From JANXVR01 sp034667405 (GTDB taxonomy: Bacteria; Actinomycetota; UBA4738; HRBIN12), in the NCBI GenBank assembly GCA_034667405.1, contig JAXDJX010000013.1, positions 1 to 57,806 of the forward strand: a DNA stretch of 57,806 nt, in the 5' to 3' direction. Under the pieces are notes generated by a model that was given only the letters and a program-made list of their open reading frames with translations, was not told where the DNA came from and did not search any database. The stretch's first letter is position 1. Each line of letters starts with the position of its first letter. Below, piece by piece: positions 1 to 7,113 of the stretch. The position numbers and the translations under genes were made by a program.

Positions 1-294
1 GCCGCCCACCAGTGCCTCGACCCGCTCCGCCATCTCGCGGGCTGCCTTGTTCGTGAACGTGATGGCGAGGATGTGGCCGGGCGCAACCCCCATATCGCGA
101 ATGAGGAAGGCGATCCGGTGGGTCAACGCTCGCGTCTTTCCAGAGCCGGCCCCGGCGACGATGAGCACCGGGCCCTCCGTGTGCAGCACAGCTTCGGTCT
201 GGATGCTGTTCAGGCCTTCTAGCAGCGGCGATCGGGGGTTCACACACACGATTGTAGGGTGCGAGGCCGACGCCACCCCGATAAAAGGGGACAT
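1..294 (-). CDS. pcrA: UvrD/PcrA-family superfamily 1 DNA helicase, N-terminal part (runs off the left edge)
   Basis: ATP-dependent 3'-5' helicase of the UvrD/PcrA/Rep family, acting in repair and in clearing blocked forks. Ninety-eight N-terminal codons are present. They hold LLEGLNSIQTEAV (Q-motif region), the Walker A AGAGSGKT, then LTHRIAFLI and ITFTNKAAREMAERV (motif Ia), in family order. The start is the ATG whose complement lies at 292-294, giving about 23 residues before the helicase domain. The rest lies beyond the window. In many actinobacteria pcrA follows the guaB-guaA region, which fits the neighbours here. PcrA versus another UvrD paralogue cannot be separated on this fragment. 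Confidence 0.9.
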   Translation of the reverse strand, partial: MSPFIGVASASHPTIVCVNPRSPLLEGLNSIQTEAVLHTEGPVLIVAGAGSGKTRALTHRIAFLIRDMGVAPGHILAITFTNKAAREMAERVEALVGG

Positions 295-333
295 CTCAAG
301 GCCTCCCCCTCTACTGCCGAAACATGAGATGTC
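290..333. promoter_or_regulatory. 9-bp perfect inverted repeat over the pcrA start codon
   Basis: GACATCTCA (290-298) is repeated in inverse as TGAGATGTC (325-333), separated by 26 bases. The left arm contains the pcrA initiation codon. The repeat lies in the divergent spacer between pcrA and the exported protein that starts at 424. It could be a protein-binding operator or a hairpin in the pcrA 5' leader. There is no direct evidence for either. Confidence 0.35.
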
Positions 334-423
334 GTGCGTTGCTTGTATGACCTGTGCGAAGTACCCTATGAAAACCCGCAGGAAACTCGCGGCGAAGCAC
401 GAGAACTCGGAAAGGGGTTCGAG

Positions 424-909
424 ATGAAGCGGTTTTTGGTTGCCCTCGTGGCGACGCTCACACTGGGATTATTCCTGGTGGCACCAGCCATGGCGGGCAC
501 CACTGGATGTTACGCCGGTAGCTGCACCCCTGGGGTTGGACATAACGGCCGCGACATCACCGGTACCAACTGGTGTCCCAACACGACTGTCACCATCTTC
601 GTCGATGGTGTGAAGGTAGGCACGGCAGATGTCGGTGCCGACGGCACGTTCACCTTCACCCTTCCCGCTTCGGTCGGTCCCGGCACACACACCGTTGTCA
701 TCAAGGGACAGGCTCCAGATCCCAACGGAGGCTGTTCTCCGGCAACACAAACGATCACGGTCGTTCTCGGCGCTAGCGGCGGTGGTACCGCCTTCACCGG
801 TGCACGTGGCATCAACACCGCCGAGATCGCCGGTGCAGCATTGCTGATCGTGGGCGCAGGCGCCCTCCTCGCCGGGCGTCGTAGTCGTCGCACGGCGATC
901 GCGAAGTAA
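424..909 (+). CDS. small exported protein with a sortase-type C-terminal sorting signal
   Basis: A 161-residue protein of unknown function. A signal peptide covers about residues 1-21 (MKRFLVALVATLTLGLFLV, cleavage near APAMA-G). The mature part is rich in Thr, Gly and Val, has paired Cys residues and looks like a beta-sandwich. The C-terminus has the sorting layout: TAFTG near residue 124, a hydrophobic stretch (AEIAGAALLIVGAGALL) and an Arg-rich tail (GRRSRR). TAFTG resembles the LAxTG motif known for actinobacterial class E sortases, and a sortase gene lies directly downstream. Start chosen at 424 because a signal peptide begins there with AAAGGGG upstream. The open frame extends further 5' but lacks signal features. 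A cell-wall-anchored surface protein is inferred. Confidence 0.75.
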   Translation: MKRFLVALVATLTLGLFLVAPAMAGTTGCYAGSCTPGVGHNGRDITGTNWCPNTTVTIFVDGVKVGTADVGADGTFTFTLPASVGPGTHTVVIKGQAPDPNGGCSPATQTITVVLGASGGGTAFTGARGINTAEIAGAALLIVGAGALLAGRRSRRTAIAK

Positions 910-962
910 GAGATCCCAACGGCAGCGGACGCCCCCTTTCCCGCCCGCGCCGACCGGACCAC

Positions 963-996
963 GAAGAAGCCCGCCCCGAAAGGGGCGGGCTTCTTC
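963..996. terminator. strong GC-rich hairpin with GAAA loop
   Basis: A 15-bp perfect stem (963-977 with 982-996) closed by a GAAA tetraloop, with TTTC just after it on the + strand. It lies between the exported protein and the sortase. It looks like an intrinsic terminator or an mRNA-stabilising hairpin that would lower sortase expression relative to its putative substrate. Confidence 0.7.
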
Positions 997-1062
997 TTTC
1001 ATTGGCTCGGGATCTTCTGCCTCCTAGGCGCGACCGGATGTGCCGGATTCGTCGTCTGGCTG

Positions 1063-1602
1063 TTGTGGGGCACGGGGTTCACCACGCAAGCGGCGCAGAA
1101 TAACCTGGCGCAGGCGTTCGAACGCCTCCAGGTGCCCAGGGCGCAGATCCCACCCCCGCCGGGTTGGGCACCACTCCCTGGATCGCTCTATGGAGAGATC
1201 ATCATCCCCGCCATCGGCCTCAACGCCTATGTCGTCCAAGGGACGGACTACGGATCCCTTCAGAACGGGCCCGGCCACTACGTCAACACCGCCAATCCGT
1301 GGGATGACCACGGACGTGTCGGGATCGCCGGACACCGCACCACCTACCTTCATCCCTTCTACCACTTGGATCAGTTGAAGCCGGGCGACAGCATCACCAT
1401 CCGCACGGCGAAGTACGGCGACTATGTCTACCGCGTCACCGATGTGTTCGTGCTGCCCACCGAGGTCGCGGGAAAGGTGTTGGATCAGACGGTTGCGCCC
1501 ACTCTGGTACTCACCACGTGCAATCCCACCTACTCCTCGGCAGAGCGATTGATCGTCACCGCCGACCGGGTCTCCACTCCCCAGGACGGCCAAACCCCGT
1601 AG
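1063..1602 (+). CDS. class E-like sortase (transpeptidase)
   Basis: Sortase cleaves C-terminal sorting motifs and joins the protein to cell-wall peptidoglycan. The catalytic set is visible: His in IAGHRTTYLHPFY, Cys in LTTCNPTYSS and Arg in AERLIVTADR, all in family order. The TTCNP...RLIV form is typical of actinobacterial class E enzymes. The first usable start in frame is TTG at 1063, giving 179 residues. The same frame is open upstream and encodes a hydrophobic segment from about 1003 (WLGIFCLLGATGCAGFVVWL), exactly where the N-terminal membrane anchor should be, yet no ATG, GTG or TTG precedes it in frame. The true N-terminus is therefore unsettled. Its neighbour at 424 is the likely substrate. 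Confidence 0.85.
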   Translation: MWGTGFTTQAAQNNLAQAFERLQVPRAQIPPPPGWAPLPGSLYGEIIIPAIGLNAYVVQGTDYGSLQNGPGHYVNTANPWDDHGRVGIAGHRTTYLHPFYHLDQLKPGDSITIRTAKYGDYVYRVTDVFVLPTEVAGKVLDQTVAPTLVLTTCNPTYSSAERLIVTADRVSTPQDGQTP

Positions 1603-1612
1603 GATTCGGCCC

Positions 1613-3661
1613 GTGAGCCTGGTCCCGAACCCGCCCACCGTGTCGGCTCACGATTTCCGTCGTGGCCGAAGGCACGCACGTCGGCGGCGTCGCCAGGTGA
1701 CTAGGCGCGTGCTAGTCGCGCTCCTCATCGCCATCCCCGTCCTCATCGCCATCGCGTTGCTTTCGATCGCACCGGCGCTCGGCTCGCGGGAGCACTTCCA
1801 GAACGGGAAGGATGAGCTGACGCAAGCGCAGTCGGCGCTCTTCAACGGAGACATCGAGACGGCGAACAGAGCTTTCCAAGGGGCGAGGTTCGAGTTCGAG
1901 CAGGCCGCCGGGGCGGGGAACAACGCATTCGTGCGGATCACGTCCTGGTTACCGATAGTGGGACGCACACCCGACGCCTTGCGGACGCTCGCCGATGTCG
2001 GGCTCCGGTTGACCGCGGCCGGACAAGGCGTGTCCACGGCGATCGGGAACCTTCCCGGGGGCTATCAGGCGCTCAGCTTGAGGGGTGGCACCATCCCGGT
2101 CGAGGCCCTCTCATCGTTGGGTCCGGCTATCCACGAAGCTCGCGCGCAGATCGATGATGCCTCCGCAGAGGCGGCGGGGATCGCCACCACGCTCGTTCCG
2201 AGCGCCGTCGTCGAAGCGGGCGATCAGGTTCGGGCCAAGCTGGCCCAGGCGACGCCGGTGGCCACGGCGGGCGACGAGATGATCCGGCAACTCCCGGCCT
2301 TCGCCGGCATGAGCGCTCCGGCCCGGTATTTCCTGGCGCCGCAGAACCCAACCGAACTTCGAGGAACGGGGGGGTTCGTGAGTCGATGGTCGATCCTCAC
2401 GATCGACCACGGCAAGATCTCCGTGGCTCCCTTCCGCAGCATCTCCAAACTACGGAACGTGGCCAACCCGATATGGCCGAACCCTGACCTCAAGGAGATC
2501 TACGGTCCCTACAACTCCGCAGGCTTCTGGCGTTCGACGAACGACCCGCGGGACGGTCCCACCGCGGCGGCGCTCATGACCAACCTGTGGGATCAGACGC
2601 AAGCGACACCGATCGACGGTGTGGTGATGGTCGACGTTCAAGCGTTGAGGTTCATGGTCGGAGCCATCGGGAAGGTGAACGTTCAGTTCGCAGGCAAACC
2701 CGTGGTTCTCACCGAGAACAACGTGGCACCGTTCCTAGCGAATGAGGCATATTCGTTGTTCCGCGATCAGCGGGCACGCAAGGACGCCGTCGGCGCGGTG
2801 GGCCAGAAGATCTTCGAGGAGTTCCTAGCGCGAGCCAGCGGCGACCAAGCGCTCCGAGCGCTCATCTCGGCGACGGGTGACGGGCACATCCTGGTCAATG
2901 CGACCGATCCCGCCCTTGAGAACGCGCTGACCCAGGCGGGCGCCACGGGAAGTCTCGGCCCCGGAGAGGCTGGCGGCGACTTCTTCGCGACCTCCGTCGT
3001 GAACCAGGGCGGGAACAAGCTCGACTTCTACATCCACCGGGAGGTCCGGTATGACGTCACCCTGCTTCCCGACGGGAATGCACAGGTGGACGCGACGGTC
3101 ACCTTCAAGAACACGGCGCCTGCCGGCGCTCCCCCGAGCTACGTCCTCGGACCGTTCGAGGGGAAGTCGATGGCGGTCTTCCACCTGCGCGCGGGTGAGG
3201 CTTATCAGGCGACCTCTTTCTATTGTGCCTCCGGCTGCGTAGCGACGAGCATCCAGCACGATGGCTCCGTGTTCCCGGCGGCCCAACACACCGAACAAGG
3301 CCTCACCCTCTACAACGGGCAGCTCCGGATCCCCGCGCAAACCGCCGCTTCCGTCCACCTGACGATGAACGTGCCCGGGGTGTGGACCGGCGACGCCGGT
3401 CAGGGGACCTACACCCTGACGCTGCAGGACCAACCAACGATCGTGCCGACGTCGGCCTCCGTGGTGGTGCACACACCGGAGGGCGCGGTGATCGCCTACG
3501 CCACCGATGGGATGAAGGTGAGCGGCTCGACAGCCACATGGACCGGCAAGATCGGCCCTCGTTCCGTGATCCAGGTTCGGTTCCAGAAGGGGTTATGGAC
3601 GCGGACGTGGTCCGGGCTGCACGACTTCCTGTCCAAGCCCGTCATCACCTTCGGGAATTAG
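1613..3661 (+). CDS. DUF4012-family membrane-anchored protein
   Basis: A 682-residue protein starting at GTG. After a basic N-terminus (RRGRRHARRRRRQ), one transmembrane segment at about residues 31-55 (VLVALLIAIPVLIAIALLSI) anchors a long extracytoplasmic part. A helical region with many Ala and Gln follows, then the DUF4012-type core (NPTELRGTGGFVSRW and GVVMVDVQALRFMVGAIG), then a beta-rich C-terminal domain. DUF4012 proteins are common in actinobacteria and are often near surface-polysaccharide or envelope genes; their biochemical role is not known to me. It starts 10 bases after the sortase stop, so the two are probably cotranscribed. It converges on guaA with 6 bases between the stops. 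Confidence 0.8.
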   Translation: MSLVPNPPTVSAHDFRRGRRHARRRRRQVTRRVLVALLIAIPVLIAIALLSIAPALGSREHFQNGKDELTQAQSALFNGDIETANRAFQGARFEFEQAAGAGNNAFVRITSWLPIVGRTPDALRTLADVGLRLTAAGQGVSTAIGNLPGGYQALSLRGGTIPVEALSSLGPAIHEARAQIDDASAEAAGIATTLVPSAVVEAGDQVRAKLAQATPVATAGDEMIRQLPAFAGMSAPARYFLAPQNPTELRGTGGFVSRWSILTIDHGKISVAPFRSISKLRNVANPIWPNPDLKEIYGPYNSAGFWRSTNDPRDGPTAAALMTNLWDQTQATPIDGVVMVDVQALRFMVGAIGKVNVQFAGKPVVLTENNVAPFLANEAYSLFRDQRARKDAVGAVGQKIFEEFLARASGDQALRALISATGDGHILVNATDPALENALTQAGATGSLGPGEAGGDFFATSVVNQGGNKLDFYIHREVRYDVTLLPDGNAQVDATVTFKNTAPAGAPPSYVLGPFEGKSMAVFHLRAGEAYQATSFYCASGCVATSIQHDGSVFPAAQHTEQGLTLYNGQLRIPAQTAASVHLTMNVPGVWTGDAGQGTYTLTLQDQPTIVPTSASVVVHTPEGAVIAYATDGMKVSGSTATWTGKIGPRSVIQVRFQKGLWTRTWSGLHDFLSKPVITFGN

Positions 3662-3667
3662 GCGCCG

Positions 3668-5212
3668 CTACTCCCACTCGATGGTGCCCGGCGGCTTGCT
3701 GGTGATGTCGTAGGCCACGCGGTTCACACCCGGGACCTCGCGGATGATCCGGCCCGCGATCCGCTCCAAGAGCTCGTGCGGCAGCTTCGCCCAGTCGGCC
3801 GTCATCGCATCCTCGCTGGTGACGCACCGAACCACGATGGGATGTTCGTACGTGCGGCCGTCGCCCATGACACCGACGGACCTCACATCTGCCAGCAGCA
3901 CACAGAAGGCCTGCCACGTGGTCTGTTCGAGTCCGGCGCGCTTGATCTCCTCGCGGACGATCAGGTCCGCACCGCGAACCATCCGGAGGTTCTCGCGATC
4001 CACCTCGCCGATGATCCGCACCGCGAGTCCCGGCCCCGGGAATGGCTGCCGGCGGACGATCTCCTCGGGCAGCCCGAGCTCGGCGCCAACGGTTCGGACC
4101 TCGTCCTTGAAGAGGTCGCGGAGCGGTTCGACAAGCTCGAAGTCGATGTCCTCGGGGAGACCACCCACGTTGTGGTGGCTCTTGATGTTGGCGGCGGTCT
4201 TGGAGCCGGATTCGATGACGTCCGGATAGAGCGTGCCTTGGACCAGGAACTTCGCACCGGTGTGTTCGCGCGCCACCTCCTCGAACACGCGGATGAACTC
4301 CTCGCCGATGGTCTTCCGCTTCCGCTCCGGGTCGGTGACCCCTTCGAGCTTGGCCAGGAATCGGTCTTCGGCCTTCACGTGGACCAACGGGACCTGGAAA
4401 TGCCGCGAGAAGGTCTCCTCGACTTGATCGGGCTCACCGTCCCGGTTCAACCCATGATCGACGAACACGCAGGTGAGCTGCTTCCCCACCGCCTTGTGGA
4501 CCAGGAGTGCCGCGACCGCGCTGTCCACCCCACCTGAGAGAGCGCAGAGCACCTCGGCGTCGCCGACCTGCGCGCGGATCCGCTCCACCGCGTCTTCGAT
4601 GATGTTGGTGGGGGTCCATTCGGGGAGCAGTCCACACCCGTCGTAGAGGAATCGCTTCATGACCGCTTGGCCCCGCGGCGTGTGGCTGACCTCGGGATGG
4701 AATTGCACCGCGAACATCCCGCGCTCAGGGTCTTCCATCGCAGCGACCGGGATCTGGTCGGTGGTCGCGGTCACACTGAAGCCATCGGGGGCGCGCACCA
4801 CCGCGTCGCCGTGACTCATCCAGACGTTGTCGGAATCGGGGAAGTCCTTGAGGAGGACGCCGCCGGGAAGGTTCACCCGGATCGTGATGCCGCCGTATTC
4901 TCGCTGTCCGGTCGCTCCGACATCACCTCCCAGTGCTTGCGCCATGAGCTGGTGGCCGTAGCAGATGCCCAGTACGGGCACGCCCAGTTCGAACAGGCCG
5001 GGATCGACCTGGGGACCGTCGGGCTCATAGACGCTGGCGGGACCCCCCGACAGGATGATTCCCACTGGCCGCTTGGCGGCGATCTCTTGCGCCGTCAGAT
5101 CGTGAGGCACGATCTCCGAGTAAACGTGGGCCTCGCGAACCCGGCGCGCGATGAGTTGTGCGTACTGCGCACCCAGGTCCACCACCAGGACGGGACGGGG
5201 GTGCTCATCCAT
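3668..5212 (-). CDS. guaA: GMP synthase (glutamine-hydrolysing)
   Basis: Converts XMP, ATP and glutamine to GMP. An N-terminal class I amidotransferase has the nucleophilic Cys in GICYGHQL (about residue 84) and the His-Glu pair in QFHPEVSHT. The ATP-pyrophosphatase domain has the P-loop ALSGGVDSAVAA. The C-terminal dimerisation domain ends PPGTIEWE, as in the family. Length (514) is normal. GTG at 5215 and ATG at 5212 are adjacent starts; GAGGAG lies at a suitable distance from both. It follows guaB3 by about 10 bases in the same direction, so the two form a guanine-nucleotide operon. Confidence 0.97.
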   Translation of the reverse strand: MDEHPRPVLVVDLGAQYAQLIARRVREAHVYSEIVPHDLTAQEIAAKRPVGIILSGGPASVYEPDGPQVDPGLFELGVPVLGICYGHQLMAQALGGDVGATGQREYGGITIRVNLPGGVLLKDFPDSDNVWMSHGDAVVRAPDGFSVTATTDQIPVAAMEDPERGMFAVQFHPEVSHTPRGQAVMKRFLYDGCGLLPEWTPTNIIEDAVERIRAQVGDAEVLCALSGGVDSAVAALLVHKAVGKQLTCVFVDHGLNRDGEPDQVEETFSRHFQVPLVHVKAEDRFLAKLEGVTDPERKRKTIGEEFIRVFEEVAREHTGAKFLVQGTLYPDVIESGSKTAANIKSHHNVGGLPEDIDFELVEPLRDLFKDEVRTVGAELGLPEEIVRRQPFPGPGLAVRIIGEVDRENLRMVRGADLIVREEIKRAGLEQTTWQAFCVLLADVRSVGVMGDGRTYEHPIVVRCVTSEDAMTADWAKLPHELLERIAGRIIREVPGVNRVAYDITSKPPGTIEWE

Positions 5213-5224
5213 CACACGCGCTCC

Positions 5225-6385
5225 TCAGTGGCCCATCCCGACCCGCTGCTGGTTCTGGTACATCTTGCCTTCGGTCTTGATGGAGGGCGCGATCACCAGT
5301 TCGGCCTTCTGGAATTCCTTGATGGTGGCGTACCCGGTGGTGGCCATGGACGTGGCGAGGGCGCCGAACAGGTTGAAGGTGCCGTCGTTCTCATGGGCGG
5401 GACCCTTGAGGATCTCCTCCATGGAGGCGACCTGCTGTGTCTTCACCCGCGCGCCCCGCGGAAGCGTGGGATGGAAGGTGGCCATGCCCCAGTGGTAGCC
5501 GCGGCCCGGCGCCTCGTAGGCGCGTGTCATCGGCGAACCGATCATCACCGCGTCGGCGCCGCAGGCGATGGCCTTCGCGATGTCCCCGCCTGTCCGCATC
5601 CCGCCGTCGGCGATCACGTGGCAGTAGCGGCCCGTCTCGTGCAGGTGTTCCCTGCGTGCGGCGGCCGCGTCGGCGATGGCAGTGGCCTGCGGCACACCCA
5701 CGCCCAGCACGCCGCGCGTGGTGCACGCGTTCCCCGGACCCACGCCCACCAGGACGCCCACGGCGCCGGTCCGCATGAGGTGCAGCGCCGTCTGGTAGCT
5801 GGCACATCCCCCAACCATCACCGGGATGTCGAAGGAGGGGATGAACTCCTTCAGGTTCAGGGGTTCGTGCTGGCTGGAGACGTGCTCGCCGGAGACCACG
5901 GTTCCCTGGATGACCAGGATGTCGAGGCCCGCGGACAGGACGGTGGCCGCGTACTGCTCGACCCGTTGGGGAGTCAGGGAGGCACAGCTCACGGCACCCC
6001 CGGCCTTGATCTCTTCGATCCGCCGCCCGATGAGCTCCTCCTTCACCGGCTCCATGTAGAGCTCCTGCATACGGCGGGTGGCCTTCTCGTCGGCCAGCGT
6101 CGCGATCTCTTCATAGATGGACTCCGGATCCTCGTAGCGCGTCCACAGGCCTTCGAGGTTGAGGCACGCGAGGCCGCCCAGGCGTCCGACCTCGATGGCG
6201 GTGGTCGGGCTCACGGCCGCGTCCATGGCGCTCGCCATCATCGGAAGTTCGAACGTGTAGGCGTCGATCTCCCAGCGGATATCCACGTCCTCCGGGTCGC
6301 GCGTGCGCCGTGACGGCACGATGGCGACCTCGTCGAACCCATAGGCCCGCCGCGCCGTCTTCCCTATCCCGATCTCATATTCCAT
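5225..6385 (-). CDS. guaB3: GuaB3-type IMP dehydrogenase family protein
   Basis: A 386-residue protein of the IMP dehydrogenase/GMP reductase fold without the CBS module. It matches the actinobacterial GuaB3 group: MEYEIGIGKTARRAYG at the N-terminus, IVPSRRTRDPEDV, MMASAMDAAVSP, LVIQGTVVSGEHVS and IACGADAVMIGSP. The loop reads GPGNACTTRGVLG and so keeps the Cys-Thr-Thr-Arg expected at the IMPDH catalytic cysteine, which my memory of mycobacterial GuaB3 lacks. ATG at 6385 fits the family start and has AAGGGG upstream; a GTG nine bases earlier is possible. No canonical guaB with CBS domains is in this window. IMPDH activity is plausible but unproven. Confidence 0.88.
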   Translation of the reverse strand: MEYEIGIGKTARRAYGFDEVAIVPSRRTRDPEDVDIRWEIDAYTFELPMMASAMDAAVSPTTAIEVGRLGGLACLNLEGLWTRYEDPESIYEEIATLADEKATRRMQELYMEPVKEELIGRRIEEIKAGGAVSCASLTPQRVEQYAATVLSAGLDILVIQGTVVSGEHVSSQHEPLNLKEFIPSFDIPVMVGGCASYQTALHLMRTGAVGVLVGVGPGNACTTRGVLGVGVPQATAIADAAAARREHLHETGRYCHVIADGGMRTGGDIAKAIACGADAVMIGSPMTRAYEAPGRGYHWGMATFHPTLPRGARVKTQQVASMEEILKGPAHENDGTFNLFGALATSMATTGYATIKEFQKAELVIAPSIKTEGKMYQNQQRVGMGH

Positions 6386-6420
6386 GCGCTGCACCCCTTA
6401 CCTCGGCCCCTGAAAACGCA

Positions 6421-6450
6421 AGACGCCCACCGGCTCCCCGATGGGCGTCT
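6421..6450 (-). terminator. hairpin downstream of cysC
   Basis: Perfect 9-bp stem AGACGCCCA (6421-6429) with TGGGCGTCT (6442-6450) and a 12-base loop. On the leftward transcript it follows the cysC stop and is trailed by TGCGTTTTCAG. Probable intrinsic terminator separating the cysC pair from the guaB3-guaA operon. Confidence 0.6.
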
Positions 6451-6486
6451 GGACGTTGCATACGGCTCAGCTTACCAGCGACCCGC

Positions 6487-7113
6487 TCAAGATTCTTTGA
6501 CCACGTGCCCGGTTTCGGCGATGCGGAGGTCGGTGAGACCCGAGTGCATCTGGTCGCCCTTCGCCATGACCGCGTCGTCCTGGATGCGGCCGAGCTCCTT
6601 GAGTTTGGTGAGCACGTTCTGCAGCGATTCGTCGGGGGACTCGGTCATCGTGTCGAGCACGAGCTCCGGGTTCTCCGGGACCTCGTAGGGGTCATCGACG
6701 CCGGTGAAGCCGGTGATCTCGCCGGCGAGCGCCTTCTTGTAGAGGCCCTTGGGATCGCGGTTCTGGGCCAGCTCCTCCACCGTGGCGTGGACGTAGACCT
6801 CGACGAAGTCGCCGATCTGCTCGCGGCAGGCGTCGCGGGTTTCCTTATAGGGGCTGATCGGGCAGCAGATTGTGGCCACCCCGTTGCGGGTCAACAGGTT
6901 CGCGACGAACCCGATCCGCAGGATGTTCGTATCGCGGTCTTCCTTACTGAATCCGAGACCCTTCGAGAGGTTCTTGCGGACCTCGTCGCCATCCAGGATC
7001 TCGGTGTTGAGCCCACGTGCCTTGAATTCGTGGAAGAGCATCTCGGCGATGGTGGATTTGCCGGAACCGCTCAGTCCGGTGAACCACACGGTGAATCCGT
7101 TGTTCTCGGTCAC
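6487..7113 (-). CDS. cysC: adenylylsulfate (APS) kinase
   Basis: Phosphorylates APS to PAPS, the activated sulfate used in assimilation or by sulfotransferases. The P-loop GLSGSGKST is at about residues 13-21, followed by LDGDEVRKNLSKGLGFSKEDRDTN and the family run RIGFVANLLTRNGV, ICCPISPYKETRD. A C-terminal extension of about 30 residues (from KELGRIQDD) goes beyond the kinase core. The GTG start overlaps the stop of the upstream phosphodiesterase gene by 4 bases (GTGA), so the two are translationally coupled. No ATP sulfurylase or reductase genes are nearby, so the use of PAPS here is not clear. Confidence 0.93.
   Translation of the reverse strand: MTENNGFTVWFTGLSGSGKSTIAEMLFHEFKARGLNTEILDGDEVRKNLSKGLGFSKEDRDTNILRIGFVANLLTRNGVATICCPISPYKETRDACREQIGDFVEVYVHATVEELAQNRDPKGLYKKALAGEITGFTGVDDPYEVPENPELVLDTMTESPDESLQNVLTKLKELGRIQDDAVMAKGDQMHSGLTDLRIAETGHVVKES

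Noticed and set aside
4667..6313. Long + strand open frame opposite guaA and guaB3
   Set aside because: Antisense shadow in GC-rich DNA; the minus strand encodes well-conserved enzymes throughout.
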